Assembly (NCBI RefSeq): GCF_015686655.1
Contig: NZ_JADPMP010000016.1
Location: forward strand, 1 to 64,000
Direction: 5' to 3'
From: Pontibacter sp. FD36
GTDB lineage: Bacteria; Bacteroidota; Bacteroidia; Cytophagales; Hymenobacteraceae
DNA: 64,000 nucleotides
Part shown: positions 25,654-35,149 of the stretch, piece by piece
How the letters are laid out: every line of letters begins with the position of its first letter
How positions within the stretch are numbered: position 1 is the stretch's first letter
Translations under genes and position numbers: made by a program
Notes under the pieces: model-generated
Database searches by the model: none
Told to the model about the DNA's origin: nothing
What the model saw: the letters and a program-made list of their open reading frames with translations, nothing else

Positions 25654-25803
25654 TATTGTAAATGAAAGCCAAATAGTACTGATTACAGAGGGGGTCAAAA
25701 CCTGAAAGTGAAAGTCTGCAAACACAAGACAACAACGGAACCTGATCACCTCATAGTTAAACAGGTAAACATCATGAATTTCAAAAAACAAAAAACAACC
25801 ATC

Positions 25804-26286
25804 ATGAAATCTATTAAATCCGCTGCTTTCCTTTTCCTGGCCGCTATGGTATTCTACAGCTGCTCTTCTGACAACACCACAACTACTGAAACCAAGCAGG
25901 AGTCGGGCCTCGCCCATCAGGCGCCTGCTGCACCGGTAGAAGATGACGGAAAAGGTATAGGACCAGTTAAGTCAGTTGAAGTGGGTGCAGACATAGACCA
26001 GGCATTGGCTTCTGAAGGTCAGTCTATTTTCGAAGGCAAATGCTCTGCCTGCCACCAGTTGTCAGACCAGAAAGTAGTAGGCCCGGGTATGGCGGGCGTA
26101 ACGGAGCGCCGCAAGCCGGAGTGGGTGATGAACATGATCATCAACCCGGAGGAGATGACCAAAAAAGACCCGACTGCTAAAAAGCTGCTGGCTGAGCACT
26201 TAACGCAGATGACTAACCAGAACATCAACGAAACTGACGCCAGAGCCCTGCTGGAGTTCCTGCGTCAGAATGACAAGAATTCTTAA
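25804..26286 (+). CDS. c-type cytochrome lipoprotein of the first nos operon
   Basis: The start at MKSIKSAAFL is chosen because a lipoprotein signal follows at once, with lipid-attached Cys at 20 (FYSC). Longer in-frame starts (25708, 25774) add a non-signal extension. The mature protein has a Pro/acidic linker and one heme site, CSACH (80-84), with several downstream Met (NMIINPEEMTK, HLTQMTNQN) as possible axial ligands. It is probably the electron donor to NosZ at the periplasmic membrane face. A close homologue opens the second operon (32467-33012). Confidence 0.9.
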   Translation: MKSIKSAAFLFLAAMVFYSCSSDNTTTTETKQESGLAHQAPAAPVEDDGKGIGPVKSVEVGADIDQALASEGQSIFEGKCSACHQLSDQKVVGPGMAGVTERRKPEWVMNMIINPEEMTKKDPTAKKLLAEHLTQMTNQNINETDARALLEFLRQNDKNS

Positions 26287-26315
26287 TCTGAAACAACACG
26301 AAAATCATAATCATC

Positions 26316-28334
26316 ATGAAATCTTTATTCAATAAATTCAAAAATGTCGCTCCTGCAGCCGCCTTTATCATGGCGGTAGGCGGTGGTGCCGTGCTGCAGG
26401 GCTGCAGCAGCGGCCCGGGCGAAGGAAGCGCCACTGCTGCAGGCGTCTCCTCTGATGCTGCTCAGGCAGTGTATGTAGCTCCTGGCAAGCACGACGAGTA
26501 CTACTCTTTCCTGTCAGGTGGTTTCAACGGACAGATGTCCGTGTATGGTCTGCCTTCTGGCCGACTGCTGAAAATCATCCCTGTGTTCACACAGCACGGT
26601 GAGAACGGCTACGGCTACAGCGAAGAGTCTAAGGCAATGCTGATGACATCACACGGCTTCGTGCCCTGGGATGACTTGCACCACCCGAAACTGTCGCGCA
26701 CGAACGGTATGACAGACGGTCGCTGGTTGTTCGCCAACGGTAACAACACTCCGCGTGTGGCCCGTGTCGACCTGACTACCTTCGAGACCGTGGAGATCAT
26801 GGAAATCCCGAACTCTGCCGGTAACCACTGCTCGCCTTATCCAACTGATAACAACGAGTATGTGATCGCAGGTACGCGTTTCTCTGTGCCACTTGACATG
26901 AAAGGCGGTACGGCTGACGTGAGCATGAACGAGTATGCTGACAAGTTCCGCGGCTCTATCTCCTTTATTAAGGTAGACCAGGACAAAGGCGATATGGAAC
27001 TTGACTTCCAGATCCTGGTACCGGGCTTCGACTACGACCTGGCGAACGGTGGCAAAGGCCCGTCTTCTGACTGGGTATTCTTCACTACCTATAACACAGA
27101 GCGCTCTGGTACGCTTAAAGAACTGGGTGCTTCCCAGAACGACCGCGACTACCTGGCTGCTGTGAACTGGAAACTGGCTGCCAAGTATGCTGCTGAAGGC
27201 AAGGCGAAGGAAATGCCAGCTTACTACTACCACAACAAAATGGACAAAGACTCGCACATGGCGAAGTCTACTATCAAGAAGTCTGTTCGCTACCTGCTTC
27301 CTGAGGACTGCCCAGGTATGATGTACCTGATCCCGGCTCCTAAGTCTCCGCACGGTATCGACGTGGACCCTAGCGGTGAGCACATGGTAGTGAGCGGTAA
27401 ACTGGCTGCAACTATCCCAGTGTTCTCTTTCTCTAAAATGCAGCAGGCAATTAAAGACAAAGCGTTTGACGGTGAGATCAACGGTATCCCAGTGTTCAAG
27501 TACGAGTCTGTGCTGAAAGCTGAAGTACCAGAGCCAGGTCTTGGACCATTGCACACCGAGTTCGACGGAAAAGGCAACGCCTATACCTCTATGTTCGTGT
27601 CTTCTGAGATCGTGAAATGGAAATTGAGCGACTTCACAGTAGTGGACAGAATGCCGGTGTACTACTCAGTTGGTCACTTGATGATCCCTGGTGGCGATAC
27701 GCACACTCCTGACGGCAAGTACCTGGTGGCCATGAACAAGATCACCAAAGACCGCTACCTGCCAACTGGTCCTGAACTGGCGCACTCTGCTCAGTTGATC
27801 GACATCAGCGGCGAGAAAATGCGCATGCTCCTTGACTTCCCGACCGTAGCTGAACCGCACTACGCACAGGCTATCAAAGCTGAAAGAGTAGCGCCGAACA
27901 GTGTGAAATTCTACGACCTGGCCAAGAACACACACCCACATGCGGTGAAGAAAGAGTCTGACGCCAGCGTAACCCGCGAAGGAAACGTGGTACGTGTGAA
28001 AATGACGGCCATCCGAAGCCACATGACACCGGACAACATTGAAGGTGTGCAGGTAGGTGACACCGTACTCTTCCACGTGACGAACCTCGAGCAGGACTGG
28101 GATGTACCGCACGGCTTCGCAGTGATGGGCGCCAACAACGCCGAGACGCTGATCATGCCGGGCGCAACACAAACACTGCGCTGGGTACCGAAGAAAGCCG
28201 GTGTGTTCCCATTCTACTGCACAGACTTCTGCTCTGCGCTGCACCAGGAAATGCAAGGTTACATCCGCGTATCTCCTAAGGGATCAAACGTACCGATTAC
28301 ATTCTCTACAGGCAAGAAGAAGCCTGCCGCTTAA
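26316..28334 (+). CDS. nosZ: Nitrous oxide reductase, clade II, copy 1
   Basis: This 672-residue copper enzyme reduces N2O to N2 in the periplasm. The signal is Sec-type with a lipobox (VLQGC, Cys 30) rather than the twin-arginine signal of clade I. The beta-propeller domain holds CuZ ligands in DDLHHPKLS, NHCSPYP, SPHGID and GPLHTEFD. The C-terminal cupredoxin domain has the CuA set: DVPHGF, then CTDFCSALHQEM (Cys 635, Cys 639, His 643, Met 646). The length is normal. It follows the cytochrome gene by 29 bases and is followed by a hairpin terminator, which should leave it more abundant than the assembly genes behind it. Confidence 0.96.
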   Translation: MKSLFNKFKNVAPAAAFIMAVGGGAVLQGCSSGPGEGSATAAGVSSDAAQAVYVAPGKHDEYYSFLSGGFNGQMSVYGLPSGRLLKIIPVFTQHGENGYGYSEESKAMLMTSHGFVPWDDLHHPKLSRTNGMTDGRWLFANGNNTPRVARVDLTTFETVEIMEIPNSAGNHCSPYPTDNNEYVIAGTRFSVPLDMKGGTADVSMNEYADKFRGSISFIKVDQDKGDMELDFQILVPGFDYDLANGGKGPSSDWVFFTTYNTERSGTLKELGASQNDRDYLAAVNWKLAAKYAAEGKAKEMPAYYYHNKMDKDSHMAKSTIKKSVRYLLPEDCPGMMYLIPAPKSPHGIDVDPSGEHMVVSGKLAATIPVFSFSKMQQAIKDKAFDGEINGIPVFKYESVLKAEVPEPGLGPLHTEFDGKGNAYTSMFVSSEIVKWKLSDFTVVDRMPVYYSVGHLMIPGGDTHTPDGKYLVAMNKITKDRYLPTGPELAHSAQLIDISGEKMRMLLDFPTVAEPHYAQAIKAERVAPNSVKFYDLAKNTHPHAVKKESDASVTREGNVVRVKMTAIRSHMTPDNIEGVQVGDTVLFHVTNLEQDWDVPHGFAVMGANNAETLIMPGATQTLRWVPKKAGVFPFYCTDFCSALHQEMQGYIRVSPKGSNVPITFSTGKKKPAA

Positions 28335-28361
28335 CCAACAGGTATAAGCCGGGCATAACAC

Positions 28362-28399
28362 AAGCGGAGGTTGCCCGGGGCAGCCTCCGCTTATTTTTT
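28362..28399 (+). terminator. Hairpin after nosZ copy 1 (partial terminator)
   Basis: AAGCGGAGGTTGCCC pairs, with one G-T wobble, with GGGCAGCCTCCGCTT, followed by ATTTTTTAA. It lies inside the operon between nosZ and the nosB-like gene. Read-through is needed for the assembly genes unless they have their own promoter. Confidence 0.75.
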
Positions 28400-28425
28400 A
28401 AATTTTCACCTTAAAACTCACAAGG

Positions 28426-29028
28426 ATGAAAGCTTACCATAAAGTGCTGATGATGATAGCCTCGCTGTCTCTCGGTTTGTTGTTCCTCTTCCCGATGTGG
28501 AAGATTTACCTGCAGGCTCCACAGTATCCAGAAGGTCTGGAGATGCACATCTGGGTGAACAAGATTTCAGGTGACACTGAAGGATCGCTCCAGAATTTTA
28601 ACATCCTCAACCACTACATTGGCATGGAGCCGATCCACGCCGACTCATTCGCTGAACTCAAGATCATGCCTTATATCGTCATCTTCTTTATGGTGGCAGG
28701 TATACTGGTAGCGCTGTTGGGCAAAAGAAAAATGGTTCTCTCCTGGGTTGTGCTGCTGATGATAAGCGGTGCCGTAGGTATAGCCGACTTCTACATGTGG
28801 CTCAACAAGTTCGGCACCAACTTAGACCCAAGCGCCCCCATCAAAGTACCCGGTATGACATATGTGCCACCGCTACTCGGAAGCAAGACGCTGCTCAACT
28901 TCGATGCCTTGTCGCTGCCTGCCATGGGTAGTTTAGGAATAGGGCTGGCCATACTGCTGGGAGGTCTGGTCTACTTCTTCAGCCGCAGCACAGTGCATGT
29001 GAAAACATCAAAAAAAGTAATGGCATGA
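28426..29028 (+). CDS. NosB-like integral membrane protein, copy 1
   Basis: A 200-residue protein with an N-terminal helix, a periplasmic loop (about 25-85) with conserved PMWKIYLQAPQYPEGLEMHIW and NILNHYIGM, then three helices. It corresponds in position to the uncharacterised NosB of clade II nos clusters. A role in electron transfer or NosZ maturation is assumed in the literature but not shown. The stop overlaps nosL by four bases. Confidence 0.78.
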   Translation: MKAYHKVLMMIASLSLGLLFLFPMWKIYLQAPQYPEGLEMHIWVNKISGDTEGSLQNFNILNHYIGMEPIHADSFAELKIMPYIVIFFMVAGILVALLGKRKMVLSWVVLLMISGAVGIADFYMWLNKFGTNLDPSAPIKVPGMTYVPPLLGSKTLLNFDALSLPAMGSLGIGLAILLGGLVYFFSRSTVHVKTSKKVMA

Positions 29029-29492
29029 AATCACTAAACCTATACATGAGCTGCCTGGTGCTGCTGGTGATCCTGCTGCTGGCAGGTTGCCAGGTAGAGC
29101 CTAAGCCCATCGCTTATGGGGAGGTGAACTGCGCTCACTGCCAGATGACTGTGTCTGACAGCCGATATGGCGCTGAGCTGGTCAATGACAAAGGCAAGCC
29201 CTACTATTTCGACTCAGCGGAGTGCCTGGCAGCATACCTGCAGGATAACCCGGAGCAGCAAGAGAAGGCAGCCTATCTGCTAGTGACTGACTTTACCCGA
29301 CCTAATCAATTGATTGACGCCCGCAGCGCCAGTTTTATACAGAGTAAGGAGCTCCCAAGCCCGATGGGTATGTACCTGACCGCTTTGTCAGATGAGGGAA
29401 CTGCCACCAAAATGCACCAGGAAGTAGGCGGTCGCCTGCTGAACTGGGATCAGGCCATGATAGCCGTAAAGAACAATGAAAAACCTGAGTAA
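29025..29492 (+). CDS. nosL: NosL copper-chaperone lipoprotein, copy 1
   Basis: A 155-residue lipoprotein: signal with LLAGC (Cys 22), then VNCAHCQMTVSD, the Cys/Met motif that binds Cu(I) in NosL, and KPYYFDSAECLAAYL. It delivers copper for CuZ assembly in apo-NosZ. It overlaps nosB-like by four bases and nosD by 17, so translation is coupled. Confidence 0.93.
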   Translation: MKSLNLYMSCLVLLVILLLAGCQVEPKPIAYGEVNCAHCQMTVSDSRYGAELVNDKGKPYYFDSAECLAAYLQDNPEQQEKAAYLLVTDFTRPNQLIDARSASFIQSKELPSPMGMYLTALSDEGTATKMHQEVGGRLLNWDQAMIAVKNNEKPE

Positions 29493-30774
29493 ATATATTG
29501 TAGTTTGGACAGCATGCGCTTTGGTGTGGATGCTGGGTAGCCCAGTGGCTCTCGGCGACACACTAAAGGTATGCAACACCTGCGAGTACCATTCCGTGAA
29601 AGAAGCCGTAAGCAAGGCGAAAGCCGGCGATGTGGTGCTGGTGGACGGCGGCGTATACCTGGAGTCAGGTATAGAGATCACCAAACCCATCAGCCTGATC
29701 GGGCGCAACAACCCGGTGATAGACGGCCAGAACAGCGGCCAGATTATCACCATTACCTCATCCAACGTGAAAGTGGAAGGCTTTACGGTGCAGAATGTGG
29801 CCGTAAGCTACATGCGCGACGACGCTGCCATACGGGTAGCTGACCGTGAAAACATACAGATACTGAACAATACCGTCCTGAACACCTACTTTGGTATATA
29901 CCTGCAGAACGCCGACAACAGCATCGTGAAAGGCAATGTGGTGAAGGGCGTCAACACAGGCAAGATAGAATCGGCGCTGGGCAATGCCATACATGTGTGG
30001 CGCACCGACGGTGCCGAAGTAAGCGGCAACAAAGTGGAAGGTCACCGCGATGGAATCTATTTTGAATATGTGACCAACAGCCTGATCCACGAGAATATCA
30101 GCGAGCGCAATAACCGCTACGGCTTGCACTTTATGTTCTCGGACGGCAACGTGTATACCCGCAACATTTTCCGGAAAAACGGAGCTGGCGTAGCCGTGAT
30201 GTATACCCGAAACATCCGGATGGAACACAATACCTTTGAAGATAACTGGGGGTCTGCTGCTTATGGATTGCTCCTGAAAGATATTTCGCAAAGTGTCATT
30301 CTCAACAATACATTCCGAAGAAACACCACCGGCATTTACATGGAAAGCTCCAGCCGGTTGTACATAGAAAACAACGATTTTGACCGCAATGGCTGGGCGA
30401 TAAGACTGCTGGCGAGTTGCATCCAGGATACGTTTAGGCTCAATAACTTCACCGGCAACTCCTTTGATGTGAGCACCAATGGCAGCCCGACCATGAACCT
30501 GTTTGAGCATAACTACTGGGATAAGTACAGCGGCTACGACCTGAACAAAAACAGGGTAGGGGATGTGCCCTACCGCCCGGTGAGCCTGTACTCCATGCTG
30601 GTGGAGCGGGTGCCGCCTTCGGTGATGTTCATGCGCAGTTTTATGGTCGATCTGATGGACAGCATCGAGCGGGTGCTGCCGAGTTTTATACCTGAGAGTC
30701 TGGTCGATGAACGGCCTTTAATGAAGAAAGTGAATCATGATAGCGATAGAAAACTTGTCCAAAACCTACGGTAA
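29476..30774 (+). CDS. nosD: NosD periplasmic copper-site assembly protein, copy 1
   Basis: A 432-residue protein with a signal peptide and repeated right-handed beta-helix (parallel beta-helix) rungs such as NIQILNNTVLNTYFGIYLQ. A CNTC motif just after the signal is also present as CTNC in copy 2. NosD works with the NosFY transporter to supply sulfur and copper for the CuZ cluster. It overlaps nosL (17 bases) and nosF (38 bases) at its two ends. Confidence 0.93.
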   Translation: MKNLSKYIVVWTACALVWMLGSPVALGDTLKVCNTCEYHSVKEAVSKAKAGDVVLVDGGVYLESGIEITKPISLIGRNNPVIDGQNSGQIITITSSNVKVEGFTVQNVAVSYMRDDAAIRVADRENIQILNNTVLNTYFGIYLQNADNSIVKGNVVKGVNTGKIESALGNAIHVWRTDGAEVSGNKVEGHRDGIYFEYVTNSLIHENISERNNRYGLHFMFSDGNVYTRNIFRKNGAGVAVMYTRNIRMEHNTFEDNWGSAAYGLLLKDISQSVILNNTFRRNTTGIYMESSSRLYIENNDFDRNGWAIRLLASCIQDTFRLNNFTGNSFDVSTNGSPTMNLFEHNYWDKYSGYDLNKNRVGDVPYRPVSLYSMLVERVPPSVMFMRSFMVDLMDSIERVLPSFIPESLVDERPLMKKVNHDSDRKLVQNLR

Positions 30775-31444
30775 CCTAACCGTGCTCAAAGACCTGACGG
30801 TGCAATTTAGTGGTGGCCGTGTGGTGTCCATTATCGGGCCGAACGGCTCGGGCAAAACCACCATGAGCAAGTGCATACTGGGCATGGTATTGCCTGACAG
30901 CGGCGACATCAAATACAATGGCGAGAGTGTGCTGAAACAGTACGCCTACCGCAGCCAGATCGGGTATATGCCGCAGATCGGAAAGTACCCCGAGAACATG
31001 AAGATCCGGCAGGTGATCGAGATGATCCGTGACATCCGCAAAGACGCCGCCGTGATAGATGAGGAACTGATTGGCCTGTATGGCCTTCAAAATATGTACG
31101 ATAAAAGAATGGGCTCCCTGTCGGGCGGCACGAAGCAGAAAGTGAGTGCGGCACTTGCCTTCATGTTCGACCCGCAGGTGCTTATTCTCGATGAACCAAC
31201 CGCCGGCCTCGACCCGATTTCGGCGGAGATCCTGAAGTGTAAGATTCTGAAGGAAAAGAAAAAAGGCAAGTTGATCCTGATCACATCGCACATCATGAGC
31301 GAAGTAGAGGAGGTGGCTGACGAGGTGATGTGTCTGGTGGACGGTGCGCTCAAATTCCATGAAACGATCACCAGCATCAAGCAGCACACCAACGAAGAGC
31401 GCCTGAGCCGCGCTATTGCCAAAATTATGAACGAGGAGGACTAA
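30737..31444 (+). CDS. nosF: NosF ABC-type ATPase, copy 1
   Basis: A 235-residue ATPase with Walker A GPNGSGKTT, signature LSGGTKQK, Walker B VLILDEPTAGLD and the switch His in ITSH. It powers the NosDFY complex. The start codon lies inside the 3' end of nosD, and the same unusual overlap is kept in copy 2. Confidence 0.94.
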   Translation: MIAIENLSKTYGNLTVLKDLTVQFSGGRVVSIIGPNGSGKTTMSKCILGMVLPDSGDIKYNGESVLKQYAYRSQIGYMPQIGKYPENMKIRQVIEMIRDIRKDAAVIDEELIGLYGLQNMYDKRMGSLSGGTKQKVSAALAFMFDPQVLILDEPTAGLDPISAEILKCKILKEKKKGKLILITSHIMSEVEEVADEVMCLVDGALKFHETITSIKQHTNEERLSRAIAKIMNEED

Positions 31445-31447
31445 GCC

Positions 31448-32215
31448 ATGAACAAGATCATCAAATACGTACTCTATGACATTGTCCGCAACAAGATCAT
31501 CGTGGCCTACACCCTGTTTCTGCTGCTGCTCTCGATCGGCCTCTTCAACCTGGGCGGCAGCCCGGACAAGGGCCTGCTGAGCCTTCTCAACCTGGTATTG
31601 CTCACCGTGCCGCTGATCAGCATCGTCTTCGGCACCACCCACTTTTACAACTCCTACGAGTTCATGGAGCTGCTGGTGTCGCAGCCGATCCGGCGCAGCA
31701 AGATTTTTATGAGCGAGTACCTGGGGGTGGCCTTGTCGCTCTCGGCTGCCTTTATGATCGGGGTGGGTATACCGGTGCTGCTGTTCGCGCCGGGCGCCAC
31801 GGGTTTGTACCTGGTGCTCACGGGCGTGTTCATCACCTTCATCTTCGTGGCCCTGGCCTTCCTGGCCTCGGTCATCACCCGCGACAAAGCCAAGGGGATA
31901 GGCATCGCGCTCTTGCTCTGGTTCTACTTCGCGCTGATCTACGACGGCATCGTGCTCTTCATCCTCTACTCTTTCGGTGACTACCCGCTGGAATACGCCA
32001 CACTGGTACTTACTGCGCTTAACCCGGTAGACCTGGGGCGTGTGCTGGTGCTGCTCAACCTGGACGTGTCGGCCATGATGGGCTATACCGGGGCTTTGTA
32101 CAAGAGCATCTTTGGCAGCCTGTGGGGCATAGGACTAGCCTTTGCGGTGATGGTGCTCTGGGTGCTGGTGCCGGTGCTGGCCTCCAGAAGAGCTTTTACC
32201 AGGAGAGATCTGTAA
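31448..32215 (+). CDS. nosY: NosY ABC permease, copy 1
   Basis: A 255-residue permease with six membrane helices, partner of NosF. By my count it differs from the second copy (38167-38934) at only seven residues, while the other six gene pairs are clearly more diverged. The DNA of the pair differs mostly at third codon positions. The operon ends just after this gene at a strong terminator. Confidence 0.93.
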   Translation: MNKIIKYVLYDIVRNKIIVAYTLFLLLLSIGLFNLGGSPDKGLLSLLNLVLLTVPLISIVFGTTHFYNSYEFMELLVSQPIRRSKIFMSEYLGVALSLSAAFMIGVGIPVLLFAPGATGLYLVLTGVFITFIFVALAFLASVITRDKAKGIGIALLLWFYFALIYDGIVLFILYSFGDYPLEYATLVLTALNPVDLGRVLVLLNLDVSAMMGYTGALYKSIFGSLWGIGLAFAVMVLWVLVPVLASRRAFTRRDL

Positions 32216-32263
32216 ATAATGTGAAACACCCGCTGCCTGGTTAGCTGATCAGACAGTCTTCTT

Positions 32264-32307
32264 AATCAAAAGAGCGCAGGCCCTGAGGTCTGCGCTCTTT
32301 TGATTTT
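32264..32307 (+). terminator. Terminator separating the two nos operons
   Basis: AATCAAAAGAGCGCAG pairs with CTGCGCTCTTTTGATT around a GGCC-CTGAGGT loop region, followed by TTTT. The long stem is strong and works in both directions. Confidence 0.9.
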
Positions 32308-32466
32308 GGTAGCCTGCATTTGTTATCCGTATTGAGGAAAAAGGGGAAAAGGTATAAAACGCTGCTGATTGCGGTATATACTTACCCAAATTGAACCGAA
32401 ACGAAAGGTCTTCGTAAACAAAGGCCAATCATGTTTAACCATTACTCACCTTAACTATCCAAAACT

Positions 32467-33012
32467 ATGACAAATCAGCTCTCTTCACTAAACAAAACAC
32501 TATATAGTCTTCTGCCAAAGTCTATCAGGTATAGCGTAGTAGTCCTGTTCTGTGGCTCCTTACTTTTTAGCTGTTCATCAGGTGATAGCGAAAACAACGC
32601 TGCTGAGTCACAAGAGCAAACCGGATTGGCTCACCAGCAGGAGCAGGCTCCTGTAGAGGATGATGGCAAAGGGATAGGACCTGTTTCTTCCATTGAGGTA
32701 AGCGAGAACATTGATGATGCCCTGGCAGCAGAGGGTAAGTCAATTTATGAAAGCAAATGTTCTGCCTGCCATACCCTTACAGACGAAAAAGTAGTGGGTC
32801 CAGGCCTGCTGGGTGTAACCGAAAAGCGCAAGCCGGAGTGGATCATGAACATGGTGATCAACCCGGAAGAGATGACCAAGAAAGACCCAACCGCCAAGAA
32901 GCTACTCGCAGAGCACTTAACGCAGATGACAAACCAGAATATCAACGAGTCGGATGCCCGCGCACTGCTTGAGTTTATGCGCCTTAACGACCTACAAGCA
33001 CAAGGAAAGTAA
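32467..33012 (+). CDS. c-type cytochrome lipoprotein of the second nos operon
   Basis: A 181-residue protein. The N-terminal region is longer than in copy 1, but the lipobox LLFSC (Cys 36) and the heme motif KCSACH are kept. From APVEDDGKGIGP to the C terminus it is very similar to copy 1. It probably donates electrons to NosZ copy 2. The upstream DNA (32308-32466) lacks the tandem dyads of operon 1; only an isolated AAGGTCTTCG half-site is seen. Confidence 0.88.
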   Translation: MTNQLSSLNKTLYSLLPKSIRYSVVVLFCGSLLFSCSSGDSENNAAESQEQTGLAHQQEQAPVEDDGKGIGPVSSIEVSENIDDALAAEGKSIYESKCSACHTLTDEKVVGPGLLGVTEKRKPEWIMNMVINPEEMTKKDPTAKKLLAEHLTQMTNQNINESDARALLEFMRLNDLQAQGK

Positions 33013-33029
33013 ACTAAACCGCTGGTATA

Positions 33030-35066
33030 ATGGAAGTATTGAAGCAGAATTTAAAAAGGATAGCACCCAAGCTAGGCTTTATACCGATGCTAATGGCAGG
33101 TGCGATGTTGCAGGGATGTGGAGGAGGAGAAGGAAATCAGAAATCCGGTACAGTTGATTCAGATGCCGCCGCAGCGGTTTATGTTCCGCCAGGGCAGCAC
33201 GATGAGTACTACTCTTTCCTGTCAGGAGGTTTCAACGGACAGGTTTCAGTATACGGGCTTCCTTCGGGCAGGCTGCTGAAAGTTATACCTGTTTTCACGC
33301 AATTTGCCGAAAACGGCTACGGCTACAACGAAGAGACAAAGCCCATGCTGATGACCTCACATGGCTTCGTGCCTTGGGATGACCTGCACCATCCCAAACT
33401 CTCGCGTAGTGACGGAATGGCCGATGGCAAGTACCTGTACGTGAACGGCAACAACACGCCGCGTGTGGCCAAGGTGGACCTGACTACCTTCGAGACAGTG
33501 GAGATCATGGAAATTCCGAACTCTGCCGGTAACCACTGCTCGCCATACCCAACCAACAACAACGAGTACATACTGGCGGGTACGCGTTTCAGTGTGCCGA
33601 TAAACACAGATAAAGCCGGGATGGGAGATGCCAGTCTTTCCGAGTATAAGGACAAGTTCCGCGGCTCTATCTCTTTCATCAAAACGAATGAAGACGATGG
33701 CCACATGGAACTGGACTTCCAGATACTGGTACCCGGCTTTGATTATGACCTGGCCAATGGCGGCAAAGGTCCTTCCGGTGACTGGGTGTTCTTTACGACT
33801 TACAACACCGAGAAGTCTTCCACACTGAAAGAACTGGGAGCATCCCAGAACGACCGCGATTACCTGGCGGCCATCAACTGGAAACTGGCAGCCAAGTATG
33901 CCGCCGAAGGGAAGGCACACGAGATGCCAGCCAACTATTACCACAACACGATGGACCACAACTCCCATATCGCCAAGTCTACCGTGAAGAAATCAGTGCG
34001 CTACCTGCTGCCGGAAGAGTGCCCGGGCATGATGTACCTGATCCCGGCGCCTAAGTCGCCGCACGGCATCGACGTGGACCCGACAGGGGAGTACATGGTG
34101 GTGAACGGAAAACTGGCCGCCACGCTTCCTGTGTTCTCTTTCTCTAAAATGCAGCAGGCTATCGAAAACAAGGACTTTGACGGCGAGGTGAATGGTATAC
34201 CTGTATTCAAGTATGAATCGGTTCTTTACGGCGAAGTACAGGAGCCTGGTTTAGGACCATTGCACACGGAGTTTGATGGCAGAGGCAATGCGTACTCTAC
34301 CATGTTTGTGTCGTCGGAAGTAGTGAAGTGGAATGTGAAAGACCTGCAGGTACTGGACAGAATGCCGGTTTACTACTCCCCAGGCCACCTGATGATTCCG
34401 GGCGGCGACACGAGAGAGCCAGATGGCAAATACCTGGTCGTGATGAACAAGATCACCAAGGACCGCTACCTACCAACCGGGCCTGAACTGCTGCACTCCG
34501 CACAGCTGATCGACATCAGCGGAGATAAAATGCGGATGCTGCTCGATTTCCCGACCCTGGCAGAGCCGCACTACGCCCAGGCGATACAGGCAGACAAGGT
34601 GGCACCAAATAGCGTCAAATTCTTTAAGCTGGACGAAAACACGCACCCGGAGGCTGTGAAGAAAGAATCTGACGTGAGCGTGACGCGGCAGGGTAGGACC
34701 GTTAAAGTGAACATGACCTCTATCCGAAGCCACTTTACGCCGGATAATATCGAAGGTGTGCAGGTAGGTGATACGGTCATCTTCCATGTGACCAACCTCG
34801 AGCAGGACTGGGACGTGCCGCACGGCTTTGCGATCATGGGCGCCAACAATGCTGAAACCCTGATCATGCCGGGTGCCACGCAGTCGCTGAGGTGGGTACC
34901 GAAGCAGGAAGGCGTTTACCCGTTCTACTGCACGGACTTCTGTTCGGCCCTGCACCAGGAAATGCAAGGCTACGTGCGGGTGTCGCCAAGGGGATCCAAC
35001 GTCCCTATCAAGTTCTCGACAGGAGAAAAGAAACCGGTCCCTCCGGCCCAGGCAAGCGTAAACTAA
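33030..35066 (+). CDS. nosZ: Nitrous oxide reductase, clade II, copy 2
   Basis: A 678-residue paralogue of copy 1. All visible CuZ and CuA motifs are intact (DDLHHPKLS, SPHGID, GPLHTEFD, DVPHGF, CTDFCSALHQEM), so it should be active. The signal has a lipobox at the same Cys 30 (MLQGC). Differences from copy 1 concentrate in the signal, the linker after it, and surface loops such as the one around residues 190-205. It is 17 bases behind its cytochrome gene. Confidence 0.95.
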   Translation: MEVLKQNLKRIAPKLGFIPMLMAGAMLQGCGGGEGNQKSGTVDSDAAAAVYVPPGQHDEYYSFLSGGFNGQVSVYGLPSGRLLKVIPVFTQFAENGYGYNEETKPMLMTSHGFVPWDDLHHPKLSRSDGMADGKYLYVNGNNTPRVAKVDLTTFETVEIMEIPNSAGNHCSPYPTNNNEYILAGTRFSVPINTDKAGMGDASLSEYKDKFRGSISFIKTNEDDGHMELDFQILVPGFDYDLANGGKGPSGDWVFFTTYNTEKSSTLKELGASQNDRDYLAAINWKLAAKYAAEGKAHEMPANYYHNTMDHNSHIAKSTVKKSVRYLLPEECPGMMYLIPAPKSPHGIDVDPTGEYMVVNGKLAATLPVFSFSKMQQAIENKDFDGEVNGIPVFKYESVLYGEVQEPGLGPLHTEFDGRGNAYSTMFVSSEVVKWNVKDLQVLDRMPVYYSPGHLMIPGGDTREPDGKYLVVMNKITKDRYLPTGPELLHSAQLIDISGDKMRMLLDFPTLAEPHYAQAIQADKVAPNSVKFFKLDENTHPEAVKKESDVSVTRQGRTVKVNMTSIRSHFTPDNIEGVQVGDTVIFHVTNLEQDWDVPHGFAIMGANNAETLIMPGATQSLRWVPKQEGVYPFYCTDFCSALHQEMQGYVRVSPRGSNVPIKFSTGEKKPVPPAQASVN

Positions 35067-35092
35067 GATTAGCTGATTGTGTAAGACAGCGG

Positions 35093-35124
35093 AGTTTGTT
35101 AAAACCAGGCTTCGCTGTCTTTTT
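35093..35124 (+). terminator. Hairpin after nosZ copy 2 (partial terminator)
   Basis: AAGACAGCG pairs with CGCTGTCTT, followed by TTT. The sequence is unrelated to the hairpin after nosZ copy 1 but has the same position, so an attenuating hairpin between nosZ and the assembly genes is kept in both operons. Confidence 0.75.
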
Positions 35125-35149
35125 ATACCTCCAACCTAAATAGGAAATT

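Noticed and set aside
26649-27554. 301-codon ORF antisense to nosZ (and similar ones in nosZ copy 2 and nosD)
   Set aside because: Shadow frame caused by codon composition; no motif, and the sense strand has full enzyme signatures.
32308-32466. Second nos operon promoter of the tandem-dyad type
   Set aside because: Only a lone AAGGTCTTCG half-site is present; no TGAC-N4-GTCA dyad or correctly spaced -7 box could be found.
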